Source: Polaribacter glomeratus
Lineage (GTDB): Bacteria; Bacteroidota; Bacteroidia; Flavobacteriales; Flavobacteriaceae
NCBI RefSeq assembly: GCF_002954665.1
Contig: NZ_MSCM01000001.1
Span: 883,786-947,785 of the forward strand
Length of the DNA stretch: 64,000 bases
Direction: 5' to 3'
Both the position numbers and the translations under genes were made by a program. Positions 1 through 8,392 of this stretch are shown piece by piece. The notes below the pieces were generated by a model that saw nothing but the letters and a program-made list of their open reading frames with translations, was not told the DNA's origin and did no database searches. Every line of letters begins with the position of its first letter. Position 1 is the stretch's first letter.

Positions 1-57
1 CTCTCTAAAATATGTACGCTCATTCGCCTATTATTTTGCCAAATTTATATTAGGCCA
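1..57 (+). repeat. Dispersed 57-bp repeat, copy 1
   Basis: The first 57 bases recur in the same orientation at 4550-4605 with about four differences, including one indel. Both copies run from CTCTCTAAAATAT to ATTTATATTAGGCCA. The two copies bracket the Lrp / aldehyde dehydrogenase / homoserine dehydrogenase block. The left flank of this copy lies outside the window. Its nature (dispersed intergenic repeat or footprint of an insertion) cannot be decided here. Confidence 0.75.
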
Positions 58-105
58 AGTTTAACATCGAGATTCTATTTTACATTATATTATAAAACTA
101 TACTT

Positions 106-164
106 TTGGTTTATCAGTCATAATTACTTTAATTTTGTATTATTACACTTTTACAATGTAATAA
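106..164 (+). promoter_or_regulatory. Promoter and operator palindrome of the Lrp/AsnC gene
   Basis: TTG at 106-108 and TAATTTTG at 130-137 are 21 bp apart, fitting the Bacteroidota promoter form TTG-N17-23-TAnnTTTG. The expected transcription start is near 143. Just after it lies a palindrome with arms TTATTACA (140-147) and TGTAATAA (157-164). A protein bound there would block transcription, consistent with the autorepression common in Lrp/AsnC regulators. The promoter is a motif match; autoregulation is inference. Confidence 0.5.
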
Positions 165-184
165 ATAATAAAAATATAAAAAAT

Positions 185-682
185 ATGGATACTATTCGAA
201 AAAACAACTCTACTAACGAATTAGATAAAACTGACGAACAAATAATTAGACTCTTACAAAAGAATGCGAGATTATCTAATAAACAAATTGCTGCAGAAGT
301 TGGTATTGCAGAGTCTACCTGTTCTGAAAGGATGCGTAAATTACAGCGAAAAAAAATATTTTTCGGGTTTCACGCTATTGTTGATTCTTCTAAACTTGGT
401 ACCAATATAGAAGCAATGGTTGCTATAAAATTAACCAAAAACACAAAAGATGAAGTTGAAGATTTTAAAAAATCAATGTCTTTGTTACCTGAGGTTGTTA
501 ATATTTATCACCTAGCAGGTCAAATTGATTTTCTGCTTTACATTGCAGTAAGAGATAAAAATCATTTAAGAGATTTTGTAATGGATTATGTTACAAAAGA
601 TTATGTAAAAAGTTTAGAAACTTCTTTGATTTACGATTTTTCACACAACCCATTGTTTCCTATTTATTTAGATAATGAATAA
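185..682 (+). CDS. Lrp/AsnC family transcriptional regulator
   Basis: This 165-residue protein has the usual Lrp/AsnC size and order. An AsnC-type helix-turn-helix occupies about residues 15-60 (LDKTDEQIIRLLQKNARLSN, then AEVGIAESTCSERMRKL), followed by a RAM/ligand-binding domain. Such proteins form octameric dimers and respond to amino acids or related metabolites. It converges on the aldehyde dehydrogenase / homoserine dehydrogenase pair, making an amino-acid-derived effector plausible, but the target genes are not shown by the sequence. A palindromic operator sits between its promoter and start codon. The ATG at 185 follows an A-rich leader. Family assignment is secure; regulated genes and ligand are unknown. 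Confidence 0.9.
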   Translation: MDTIRKNNSTNELDKTDEQIIRLLQKNARLSNKQIAAEVGIAESTCSERMRKLQRKKIFFGFHAIVDSSKLGTNIEAMVAIKLTKNTKDEVEDFKKSMSLLPEVVNIYHLAGQIDFLLYIAVRDKNHLRDFVMDYVTKDYVKSLETSLIYDFSHNPLFPIYLDNE

Positions 683-683
683 A

Positions 684-721
684 GGAGAAATTCTAATTAA
701 AATATTGATTAGATCTTCTCC
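684..721. terminator. Hairpin between convergent genes
   Basis: GGAGAA (684-689) pairs with TTCTCC (716-721), and inner arms TCTAAT and ATTAGA extend the stem. It lies between the convergent stops of the Lrp gene (682) and the aldehyde dehydrogenase gene (755). There is no strong T-run on either side, so termination is likely but not certain. Confidence 0.55.
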
Positions 722-754
722 TCTATACTTGCTAATTGAAAAAATAAATTATAT

Positions 755-2158
755 TTATATTTTTAACTTGAAACAAACAACTTTGGTTTCAGACATCGCT
801 TCAATAGCAGATTTTACGCCTTCTCTACCTATTCCGCTGTTTTTAACGCCGCCAAAAGGCATAGCATCAATTCTATAATCTGTAGAATCGTTAATCATTA
901 CACCAGCGCACTCTAGTTCATTAATTGCTTTATGTGTATTATTAATATCATTCGTAAAAATTGCAGTATGCAAACCAAAAGGAGATTTATTACAGCATGC
1001 TATTGCTTCCTCTAAATTTTTTATTTTTGAAATAGTTACTACGGGCCCAAAAACTTCTTTGCAATTGGCGATATCATTATTACAGTCAGCCTCCAAAATG
1101 GTTGGCACATAACAATTTCCAATTGTTTTTCCTCCACTAATTATTTTTGCTCCATGATTTATGCTTTCGGCAACAAACAGCTCAATCTGATTAATTGATT
1201 CTTTACTAATAATTGGTCCAATATCTATATCTTCTGATAAAGGTGAACCAATTTTTAAAGTAGCAGTTAATTGAGAAAAATTATTTAAAAATGAATCGTA
1301 AATACCCTCTTCAACAAAAATTCGTTTTACACCAACACAATTTTGGCCACTTGCAAAAAATGCTCCTGAAACACAAGATTGAACAGCGTCTTCTACATCA
1401 GCATCAGACAAAACGATTACAGGAGAATTAGAACCCAATTCCATCACTATTTTCTTTAGACCTGCTTTTCTCTGGATAACCTTTGCTGCTTCTACTCCAC
1501 CCGTAAAACTTATTAATCTTATTCTATCATCGCTAATGAGCGCATCACCAAAGTATTCTGGAGAACCTGTAATTACACTTAACATTTCTTTTGGTAAGCC
1601 AGCTTCAGAAAGAATTTCACTAAACTTAATGGCTACTAAAGGTGTAAAATCACTTGGTTTTAATATAACAGGATTTCCAGCTGCAATTGCTGGCCCTAGC
1701 TTGTGACAAATTAAGTTTAAAGGATCATTAAAAGGTGTAATGGCAACAACAATACCAATTGGTACTTTTACTTCGTACCCAGCTCTGTCTTCTGAACCTG
1801 GAACTGCGTTAAACGGAATAGTGGCTCCAATTATTCTTCCTGCTTCTTCTGCAGAAAGTTGCATGGTATTTAAAGCTCTAGTAACTTCTTTTCTTGCCTG
1901 AACTATTGTCTTTATTCCTTCTGTTGCAATGAGATTCGATAATACATCAAATTCTCGCTCCATTATAGTTACGGCTTTTCTAAGAATCGCTATTCTTTTT
2001 GAAGCTGGCATTTTTTTACCAATTGCCTCTCCTATTTTTGCTAAATCAAGTGCATTCATCACATCTTGCTTCGTTGACTGAGGAACTGTTCCGATTTTAT
2101 CTCCAGTATAACTATTATAAACAGATACCGTACTAATGTTTTTATTATCTATCACCAT
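755..2158 (-). CDS. NAD(P)-dependent aldehyde dehydrogenase
   Basis: A 467-residue aldehyde dehydrogenase superfamily enzyme that oxidises an aldehyde to the acid with NAD(P)+. Visible landmarks are the oxyanion/cofactor segment ITPFNDPLN, the general base Glu near residue 240 (VMELGSNSP), the catalytic Cys near 272 (SGQNCVGVKR) and the C-terminal EVFGPVV and PFGGVKNSG blocks. The start is 10 bp after the stop of the upstream homoserine dehydrogenase gene, so the two are very probably one transcript. Homoserine dehydrogenase makes or uses aspartate semialdehyde, which makes aspartate semialdehyde a candidate substrate here: oxidation to aspartate, as in ectoine or homoserine breakdown. This is inference from context; succinate semialdehyde or another aldehyde is possible. 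Confidence 0.88.
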   Translation of the reverse strand: MVIDNKNISTVSVYNSYTGDKIGTVPQSTKQDVMNALDLAKIGEAIGKKMPASKRIAILRKAVTIMEREFDVLSNLIATEGIKTIVQARKEVTRALNTMQLSAEEAGRIIGATIPFNAVPGSEDRAGYEVKVPIGIVVAITPFNDPLNLICHKLGPAIAAGNPVILKPSDFTPLVAIKFSEILSEAGLPKEMLSVITGSPEYFGDALISDDRIRLISFTGGVEAAKVIQRKAGLKKIVMELGSNSPVIVLSDADVEDAVQSCVSGAFFASGQNCVGVKRIFVEEGIYDSFLNNFSQLTATLKIGSPLSEDIDIGPIISKESINQIELFVAESINHGAKIISGGKTIGNCYVPTILEADCNNDIANCKEVFGPVVTISKIKNLEEAIACCNKSPFGLHTAIFTNDINNTHKAINELECAGVMINDSTDYRIDAMPFGGVKNSGIGREGVKSAIEAMSETKVVCFKLKI

Positions 2159-2168
2159 GTTTTGAAGT

Positions 2169-3185
2169 TTAACGGTTAACTATTGATATAATATCATTAT
2201 ACAAAGCAAAACCAGTTTCAATTTTACCTGCTCCTGCTCCAACGATTGTAGTATCTCCTAAAATACTAGACGTGATTTTTAAAGCATTCGTAGCATCAGA
2301 AATACCATATAGTGAATCATTCATTGAAATTAGTTTAGGGCAAACTAAACCATGAACCATACCTTCTTGATCCTTCCAAACGCTTCCAGTTAGTTTCCAT
2401 CTTTTATTATTTGCTGCTGCTTCTTTTACATCTGAAAGTGTAATTTTAGATATTCCCTTTACCTCAATATCTTCTTGAATTAATTGCACATCAAAAACAA
2501 CATTTGCCAAAATCATTACTTTAGCCAACGTGTCTAATCCTTCAACATCACTTGTAGGATCTGCCTCTGCATATCCTAGTTTTTGTGCCTGTGAAAGTGC
2601 ATCATTATAAGACATTCCTAATTCCATTTTAGATAAAATATAATTAGATGTTCCGTTCATAATACCACTTACAGCAGTAATATCTGAACCTAAAAGACCA
2701 TTGTTTAAAACATTTATAATAGGTGTACCACTCATTACAGTTCCTTCAATTGCTACCATTTTTCCCTTTAGTTTAGCTAAATTAATGATGTGTTCATGCG
2801 CTACAGCAAAAGGACCTTTATTAGTAGTAACAACATGTTTACCTGAATTTAGTGCAGTTTCTATATGAGATATTGCTGGTTGCCCTGTTTTAATATCTGT
2901 GAAGCTAGCCTCAATGATAATATCTGCATCAATTTCTTGTATCGCTTTAGGAATGTCAAGTATATTCTCTGATAACAAACTATAATCATCATTATTGGCA
3001 TTTGTGAGCACATCATGCATATTAATACCATTAGCATCAATCTTACTACCTTTCATGATATCTAAAATACCTACCGTTTGTATTTTTAAATTTTTAGCCA
3101 GCGGTAATACCGACTTATTTCTTAAGATAATTTCAGCTAATCCTTGTGATACAATTCCAAATCCTACATATACTATTTTTACCAT
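2169..3185 (-). CDS. Homoserine dehydrogenase, short form without ACT domain
   Basis: This 338-residue protein has an N-terminal Rossmann nucleotide-binding motif (GFGIVSQGLAE, residues 8-18), the TTNKGPFA block and the homoserine-dehydrogenase catalytic region (VSGIMNGTSNYILSKM and the GYAEADPTSDVEG stretch). It interconverts aspartate semialdehyde and homoserine with NAD(P)H. It lacks both an aspartokinase domain and the C-terminal ACT domain used for threonine feedback, and the usual GFGxVG reads GFGIVS. A TAnnTTTG-type box on the minus strand (complement of 3215-3222) lies about 30 bp upstream. Pairing with an aldehyde dehydrogenase rather than threonine genes suggests a catabolic rather than biosynthetic role; the direction of the reaction is inferred, not shown. 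Confidence 0.85.
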   Translation of the reverse strand: MVKIVYVGFGIVSQGLAEIILRNKSVLPLAKNLKIQTVGILDIMKGSKIDANGINMHDVLTNANNDDYSLLSENILDIPKAIQEIDADIIIEASFTDIKTGQPAISHIETALNSGKHVVTTNKGPFAVAHEHIINLAKLKGKMVAIEGTVMSGTPIINVLNNGLLGSDITAVSGIMNGTSNYILSKMELGMSYNDALSQAQKLGYAEADPTSDVEGLDTLAKVMILANVVFDVQLIQEDIEVKGISKITLSDVKEAAANNKRWKLTGSVWKDQEGMVHGLVCPKLISMNDSLYGISDATNALKITSSILGDTTIVGAGAGKIETGFALYNDIISIVNR

Positions 3186-3466
3186 TTGTAATTATTTAAA
3201 TTCATGTTTATGCTACAAATCTAAAGATATATTCATATTGAATAATTATTATCGTAAACTATTCTGTTATTGTGTGTTTTTAGTAAATTATATGCGATTG
3301 TTAATGCAAAACATATTTAAAACAAAATTTAAATCGTTCGTAAAACATTTTATTAAGTAGATAAATTTTTACTAGAGAATTTTGAGATCTAACTTTAATG
3401 TATATTTTAATATAACCTAAGGTTATAATTGAAAACTATAGCAAGAATATAATTAGTTTTATTTTT

Positions 3467-3654
3467 CCATTCCACACATATTATGCTTCCCTCCTACGTC
3501 ATCTCGACTACGCTCGATACAGGCTAGCATAAAAAGTGTTCCATTAACATTGTAGAAGAAACTTTTGAGAATAAATTTTTTTAAGAAACTGAAGATAAAC
3601 TTTCGCTTTTAAGCAAAGCTCAAATTACATAACGCAGAACATTATAGTACATTT
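3467..3654 (+). repeat. Dispersed ~180-bp repeat, copy 1
   Basis: Begins CCATTCCACACA and ends with ACATAACGCAGAACATTATA then GTACATTT. The same opening and closing blocks, with a related but diverged middle, occur at 11106-11272 in the same orientation. No coding potential is shared. It is probably a genome-wide intergenic element; the middle has drifted by substitutions and indels. Confidence 0.7.
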
Positions 3655-3692
3655 TTAATTATGAATTATCCAGTGGATGATTCATAATTAAA
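3655..3692. repeat. Hairpin with ATTATCC-(A/T)GT-GGATGAT core, copy 1
   Basis: TTAATTATGAAT pairs with ATTCATAATTAA around the core TATCCAGTGGATG. A second hairpin with the same core but different, still complementary outer arms is at 4168-4204. It abuts the end of the ~180-bp repeat. Confidence 0.65.
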
Positions 3693-4167
3693 AGATTCCA
3701 TTAAAAAAATGATAGCTATAATTCTCTATTATGTAAAATATCCCATAGAGCTCTGAACGTTCAATAAACATTCGTTTGGGGGTGTTTTAACATTCGTCAA
3801 CACGAGTGTCAATTATAATTCCGTAGAATCTCGTAATTGATATTATTCAATAACATTTTTCAAATACGTTATTCTAACAAACATTCGAACTATAATAATT
3901 TGTAGCTATAATTCGCCATGGCGCCTGTGCTGAGTTTTATTGAAGTATTAAATTGCCTCTTGCCAAAACGCTCGATTGTTTTTTAAAACTTAAAGCTGAA
4001 AAAAGCTTTTATTTTTAAACACAATTTCCCAACGCTTGCCTTAGTTTATATTGAGCGCAGTCGAAATACACAAAAGCTAATTTTTAGATTTCTTCAAAAT
4101 TTGTAATATCAATTAAAATTCTGCTGTAATTTTTTTCTAATAACATTTTCGTAAACTTTCCACATTA

Positions 4168-4204
4168 TTTGAAAACAATTATCCTGTGGATGATTGTTTT
4201 TAAA
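4168..4204. repeat. Hairpin with ATTATCC-(A/T)GT-GGATGAT core, copy 2
   Basis: TTTGAAAACAATTATCC faces GGATGATTGTTTTTAAA. The core matches the hairpin at 3655-3692, while the outer arms differ on both sides in a way that keeps pairing. Confidence 0.65.
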
Positions 4205-4549
4205 TAGCTTTCAAATAAAAGAAAAATAAAATTCTATGCACTTGTTCTAATATTGCATTTGTATAATACTTTCTGGTTTTTAGAATTTAATGAAATTTAG
4301 AATTGGAATTAGAAATTGTTAGTACCAATGGTTAATTATTATCTTTTTTTCTTGACCCTTCGACTTCACTCAGGATAAATTCCAAAAGAAACAAAAAAGC
4401 TTGTGCTGAGTTTACCGAAGTATCAAGGCTCACATATAAATTTGGAAACAATCACGGCTCAATCGCTATATTTTAGATTATTTAGCGTTAAGAAAATGTA
4501 CCCAAAGTACATTTTTAGTTAAATATTGTAAATTATAACGTGTTGCTAA

Positions 4550-4605
4550 CTCTCTAAAATATTACGCTCATTCGCCTATTGTTTTACCAAATTTATATTA
4601 GGCCA
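4550..4605 (+). repeat. Dispersed 57-bp repeat, copy 2
   Basis: Direct repeat of bases 1-57, one base shorter, ending 38 bp before the stop codon of the response-regulator gene. Unique sequence resumes immediately after GGCCA in both copies. Confidence 0.75.
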
Positions 4606-4642
4606 TTTACCAACGCATCATCTGGGTAAAAATAAAGTAATT

Positions 4643-5374
4643 TTAGCTTAATGAATTGTTATTTACAAACTCCAAAAACCTCGGTTTATATTGTTCTGAA
4701 ACTGTAATACGTTGTTTATTAATAATAATCTGACTACGTTCTATAACATCAATGTTTTTTAGTGACACAATAAAAGAACGGTGTACACGCATAAATTGTG
4801 TTTCTGGCAGTTCTTCTTCTAACTTTTTTAAACTCATTAAAGTAAGAATAGCTTTTGGGTTATCCTTTAACCAAATTTTTATATAATCTTTTAAACCTTC
4901 AAAATATAAAACATCTGCTAATTTAATGCGTAGTTGCTTGTATTCAGATTTTACAAACAGAAATTCTTTTTCCTCATTAACGATGGGTTGCTTCTGCCCT
5001 TTTACCAACTCAAACCAAGTATTTGCTTTATTGGCAGCAGCTAAAAATTCAGCATAATCAAAAGGTTTCAATAGATAATCTAAAGCTTCTACTTTAAAAC
5101 CCTCTAAAGCATATTGGTCGAAAGCTGTTGTGAAAATGACGCGTGTTTCTTTTGGTAACATTTTAGAGAATTCAATACCTGTTAAATCGGGCATTTGAAT
5201 GTCTAAAAAAAGCAAATCTACAGGTTCTGTTTTTATAAATTCCATGGCTTCAATAGCACTACTACACTTCTTTTTAAGAACTAAAAACGGTGTTTTATCC
5301 ACATAACTTTCTACTAAATTTAGAGCCATTGGCTCATCATCTACAATAACACATGTTATTTTTAGGTTGCTCAT
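4643..5374 (-). CDS. LytTR-family response regulator of the efflux operon
   Basis: A 243-residue response regulator. The receiver domain (about 1-120) shows the acidic pair VDDEP, the phosphorylated Asp58 in LLFLDIQMP, a conserved Thr (IFTTAF) and the switch Lys in LLKPFDY. A LytTR DNA-binding domain follows (about 140-240), with the typical DVLYFEGLKDYIKIWL and MRVHRSFIVSLKNI segments. It is the last gene of the leftward tolC-macA-macB operon, 3 bp after the partner kinase gene. It should be phosphorylated by that kinase and bind paired direct repeats upstream of target genes. Efflux genes as target are inferred from linkage. Confidence 0.93.
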   Translation of the reverse strand: MSNLKITCVIVDDEPMALNLVESYVDKTPFLVLKKKCSSAIEAMEFIKTEPVDLLFLDIQMPDLTGIEFSKMLPKETRVIFTTAFDQYALEGFKVEALDYLLKPFDYAEFLAAANKANTWFELVKGQKQPIVNEEKEFLFVKSEYKQLRIKLADVLYFEGLKDYIKIWLKDNPKAILTLMSLKKLEEELPETQFMRVHRSFIVSLKNIDVIERSQIIINKQRITVSEQYKPRFLEFVNNNSLS

Positions 5375-5377
5375 AAT

Positions 5378-6415
5378 TTAGTTGATTTCAATTTCTAATT
5401 GTGCAATATAACGATCATCTTTTACAATGGTCTTAAAACTACTTTTGTTTGGGTATAATAATTCTAAACGCTTTTCAATATTTGGAAGACCAATACCTGA
5501 ACCACTTTTATCATCTGTCTTTTTTGGTAAATTATCGTTTTCAATTGTAAATAAAACAATTTTTTTATCAAGCGTCATTTGAATATTAATATCACTTTCT
5601 TTAGTTGCTGAAACACCATGTTTAAAAGCATTTTCTATTAATGAAATGAATAATAATGGTGCAATTTTGATTCCTGTTTCTTCCGAAGGGAAATTATAAG
5701 TTACTTTTGTTTTATCAGTAACTCGTAATTTCATTAAATCGATATACTTTTTCATAAAATCGATTTCTTTTGAAAGTGACACAGTCTCTTCATTAGTATC
5801 GTATAGCATATATCGCATTAATTTACTTAACCCATGAATAGAAGTTTTTGCTTGCTCTGGCGATATATCTACCAATGCATAAATATTATTCAACGAATTA
5901 AAAAAGAAATGCGGTTGTAATTGGTAATGCAAATGTTGCAATTCTGATTTCAACTTAATATTAGCGGCTTCCTTTCGCTCTGCTTCGGTTTTAACCCAAC
6001 GTTGTGTTGTTTTTATAGTTATAGAAAATAATAGTGGTGCCAAAAATAAAAGCGTTTGAATATAGATAAACATTTTTATCCGTGGTTTACTAGCATCTGA
6101 ATTACTTGGACGTTGCTTAACAAGTTCGTTAAAAAAAGTGGTTTCAATATTTTCTCTCAATAATAAAAAACCTGCTATAAGCATGAGATTTACTATTATA
6201 AAGTGAACCATTTTTTTAGTAAACAAAAATCGGTCAATTAGTATAAAATAATTTAGGTAAAACACAACCGCATAAAAAACTAATGGAATCCAAAAATGTG
6301 AAATTATTCGGTTTAAATCTTGTTCTTGTCCATATGATAATAAATAAGGCATGCTAAATAACACGAGCCATATAAGCAAATGAGAAAGAATTGAAATGTT
6401 TTTATTTTTGTACAT
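5378..6415 (-). CDS. LytS-type sensor histidine kinase
   Basis: A 345-residue inner-membrane kinase. About four hydrophobic segments fill residues 8-150 (for example LLIWLVLFSMPYLLS and FIIVNLMLIAGFLLL). After a short coiled linker comes the PF06580-type kinase: the phospho-acceptor His near residue 168 in QLQPHFFFNSLNN, the N-box ENAFKHGVS and the G-box GSGIGLPNI of the HATPase domain. There is no large extracytoplasmic domain, so the signal is probably sensed in or near the membrane. It sits between the permease gene (6 bp) and its regulator (3 bp). Confidence 0.93.
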   Translation of the reverse strand: MYKNKNISILSHLLIWLVLFSMPYLLSYGQEQDLNRIISHFWIPLVFYAVVFYLNYFILIDRFLFTKKMVHFIIVNLMLIAGFLLLRENIETTFFNELVKQRPSNSDASKPRIKMFIYIQTLLFLAPLLFSITIKTTQRWVKTEAERKEAANIKLKSELQHLHYQLQPHFFFNSLNNIYALVDISPEQAKTSIHGLSKLMRYMLYDTNEETVSLSKEIDFMKKYIDLMKLRVTDKTKVTYNFPSEETGIKIAPLLFISLIENAFKHGVSATKESDINIQMTLDKKIVLFTIENDNLPKKTDDKSGSGIGLPNIEKRLELLYPNKSSFKTIVKDDRYIAQLEIEIN

Positions 6416-6421
6416 AGTTTA

Positions 6422-7642
6422 TTATTCGTAACGTAAAGCAGTTATTGGATCTAAAGCTGATGCTTTTCTTGCAGGATACCATCCGAAGAAAATACCAGTT
6501 ACAGCACACACTGCAAAAGAAATCACAATAGAATACAAAGCAACACTTGTTGGCCAATTTAAGAATTTTTCTATTAATACCGTAGAACCTAGCCCTAATA
6601 AAACCCCTAAAAGCCCACCGGTAATACTTATTAAAATAGCTTCGATTAAAAACTGCATTAAAATATCGGATCCCTTACCTCCTACTGCCATACGCAAACC
6701 AATCTCTTTGGTACGTTCTTTTACAGAAACATACATGATGTTCATAATACCAATACCTCCAATTAATAAAGAAATACTAGCAACTGCCACTAATAATAAA
6801 GTTAACATCTCACTTGTAGAACTAAATGTAGAAATAAGCTCTTCCATAGATTGTACACTAAAATCGTCTTTATTTGGATTAGATATTTGATGTTGTACTC
6901 TCATAATTTTCGAGACTTCAATTACCGCATTTGGTGCATCGTCTTCACTTACTGCCGAAGCCATAATTTGATTGATATAATCAATTGCTAAAATACGTTT
7001 TTGCACTGTTGTATAAGGTGCAATTACCACATCATCTTGATCTTGACCAAAAGTATTTTCCCCTTTTACTTCTAATACACCTATTACTTTAAACGGAATA
7101 TTATTAAAACGAATCATTTGTCCAATAGGATCTTGCCCATCCGGAAATACATTATCAACAACCGTCTGACCAATAAGCGCCACTTTAGCCGCTGTTTTTA
7201 CTTCCGTATTTGTAAACATACTGCCGCTTTGCAAATCGACTACTTTAATTTTTAGATAATCTGGATTTACGCCATATATATTTGAAGGCCAGTTGTTAGA
7301 ACCATTTATAACTTGTCCTTTACCAGTAACCAATGGTGTTGCATAACTTAAAAAGGTGGCTTGTGCTTTAATGGCTTCATAATCTTTAAGTTTAAGCGTT
7401 TGCATCTCATCTGCACTTGCGCGAACACCACCACTTGAAGCAGAAGCAGGTCTAATAGTAATAATATTAGAGCCCATACTTGAAATATTTTCTCGGATAC
7501 TTTCTTTAGAACCTTCACCAATAGCGAGCATTGCTATTACAGAAGCCACACCTATAATGATGCCCAACATAGTAAGTAATGTTCTCATTTTATTAAGAAC
7601 GATGGCTTTAAAAGCGATTTTGAATAAATTTAATAGTCTCAT
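6422..7642 (-). CDS. macB: MacB-type ABC transporter permease
   Basis: A 406-residue protein with the MacB layout: an N-terminal transmembrane helix (about 22-42, TLLTMLGIIIGVASVIAMLA), a large periplasmic MacB_PCD domain (about 45-270), then three C-terminal helices of the FtsX domain including GGIGIMNIMYVSVKERTKEI. It works by mechanotransmission: ATP hydrolysis in the cytoplasm drives the periplasmic domain and pushes substrate out through the adaptor and outer-membrane channel. The ATPase is a separate gene 2 bp upstream, unlike the fused E. coli MacB. Substrate (peptide, toxin or macrolide-like) cannot be told from sequence. Confidence 0.92.
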   Translation of the reverse strand: MRLLNLFKIAFKAIVLNKMRTLLTMLGIIIGVASVIAMLAIGEGSKESIRENISSMGSNIITIRPASASSGGVRASADEMQTLKLKDYEAIKAQATFLSYATPLVTGKGQVINGSNNWPSNIYGVNPDYLKIKVVDLQSGSMFTNTEVKTAAKVALIGQTVVDNVFPDGQDPIGQMIRFNNIPFKVIGVLEVKGENTFGQDQDDVVIAPYTTVQKRILAIDYINQIMASAVSEDDAPNAVIEVSKIMRVQHQISNPNKDDFSVQSMEELISTFSSTSEMLTLLLVAVASISLLIGGIGIMNIMYVSVKERTKEIGLRMAVGGKGSDILMQFLIEAILISITGGLLGVLLGLGSTVLIEKFLNWPTSVALYSIVISFAVCAVTGIFFGWYPARKASALDPITALRYE

Positions 7643-7644
7643 AA

Positions 7645-8388
7645 TTAATGGTCTTCTTTAGGTAATTTTGCTAACTGTTCTTCTGCCGATTGTACTTTGT
7701 GATTTTTATAATCCTGAATTATATTTCCATCTTTTAAAACAATGGTTCTACTGCTAAACGTTGCAATATCCTGTTCGTGCGTTACAAACGTGATGGTAAT
7801 GCCTTGTTTGTTTAAGTCTTGAAACAAAGACATAATTTCGTAAGACGTTCGTGTGTCCAAGTTTCCTGTGGCTTCATCGGCAAGTATCATAACAGGATTA
7901 TTAACTAATGACCGTGCAATGGCAACACGTTGTTGTTGCCCTCCAGAAAGTTGTGAAGGCGTATGGTCTAATCTGTCGCCCAAGCCTACTTTTTGCAAAG
8001 CTTCAATAGCACGTTTTCTGCGTTCTTCTGTGGAAACTTTACTGTTATATAAAAGCGGTAATTCTACATTTTCAATAGCAGATGTTCTTGCCAATAAATT
8101 ATAGGATTGAAAAATAAATCCAATTTTTTCATTACGTATGGTTGCCAATTGATTTTTAGTAAGGTCTTTTACCTTGACACCATCAATTTCATAAGTTCCT
8201 GATGTAGGTTGGTCTAAACAACCCAATATATTCAACATCGTACTTTTTCCAGAACCAGATGAACCCATAATGGTTACAAACTCACCTTCTTTAATGTCAA
8301 ACGAAATCCCTTTTAAAGCGTGAACCGTTTCATTGCCCATCTTAAACTCACGTTTTAAGTCTTCTATTTTTATTATTTCTTTGTTCAT
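7645..8388 (-). CDS. MacB-type ABC transporter ATP-binding protein
   Basis: ABC ATPase of the LolD/MacB/FtsE class. It has Walker [11 protein letters not shown]-loop region FIFQSYNLL, signature [15 protein letters not shown], Walker [14 protein letters not shown] and the switch His in TFVTHEQ. The open frame extends to 8472, but I place the start at 8388 ([11 protein letters not shown]). That gives the standard ~247-residue length and a 4-bp gap to the adaptor gene instead of a long overlap, and the extra residues match no part of the family. It pairs with the permease downstream. Confidence 0.92.
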   Translation of the reverse strand: MNKEIIKIEDLKREFKMGNETVHALKGISFDIKEGEFVTIMGSSGSGKSTMLNILGCLDQPTSGTYEIDGVKVKDLTKNQLATIRNEKIGFIFQSYNLLARTSAIENVELPLLYNSKVSTEERRKRAIEALQKVGLGDRLDHTPSQLSGGQQQRVAIARSLVNNPVMILADEATGNLDTRTSYEIMSLFQDLNKQGITITFVTHEQDIATFSSRTIVLKDGNIIQDYKNHKVQSAEEQLAKLPKEDH

Positions 8389-8392
8389 CTTT

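Larger units (their letters stand above)
3186..4642. other. Gene-free repeat-rich stretch
   Basis: About 1.45 kb without a convincing coding region on either strand. It contains a perfect palindrome TATAACC-TAA-GGTTATA at 3411-3427, copies of three dispersed repeats listed separately, and short degenerate elements resembling flavobacterial intergenic repeats, such as TCGACTACGCTCGAT near 3502, TTGAGCGCAGTCGAAAT near 4053 and CTTCGACTTCACTCAGG near 4358. It reads as an accumulation of decayed repeats. Confidence 0.6.

Noticed and set aside
2995..3360. 121-codon plus-strand frame
   Set aside because: Mostly antisense to the homoserine dehydrogenase gene; the translation looks like a shadow rather than a protein.
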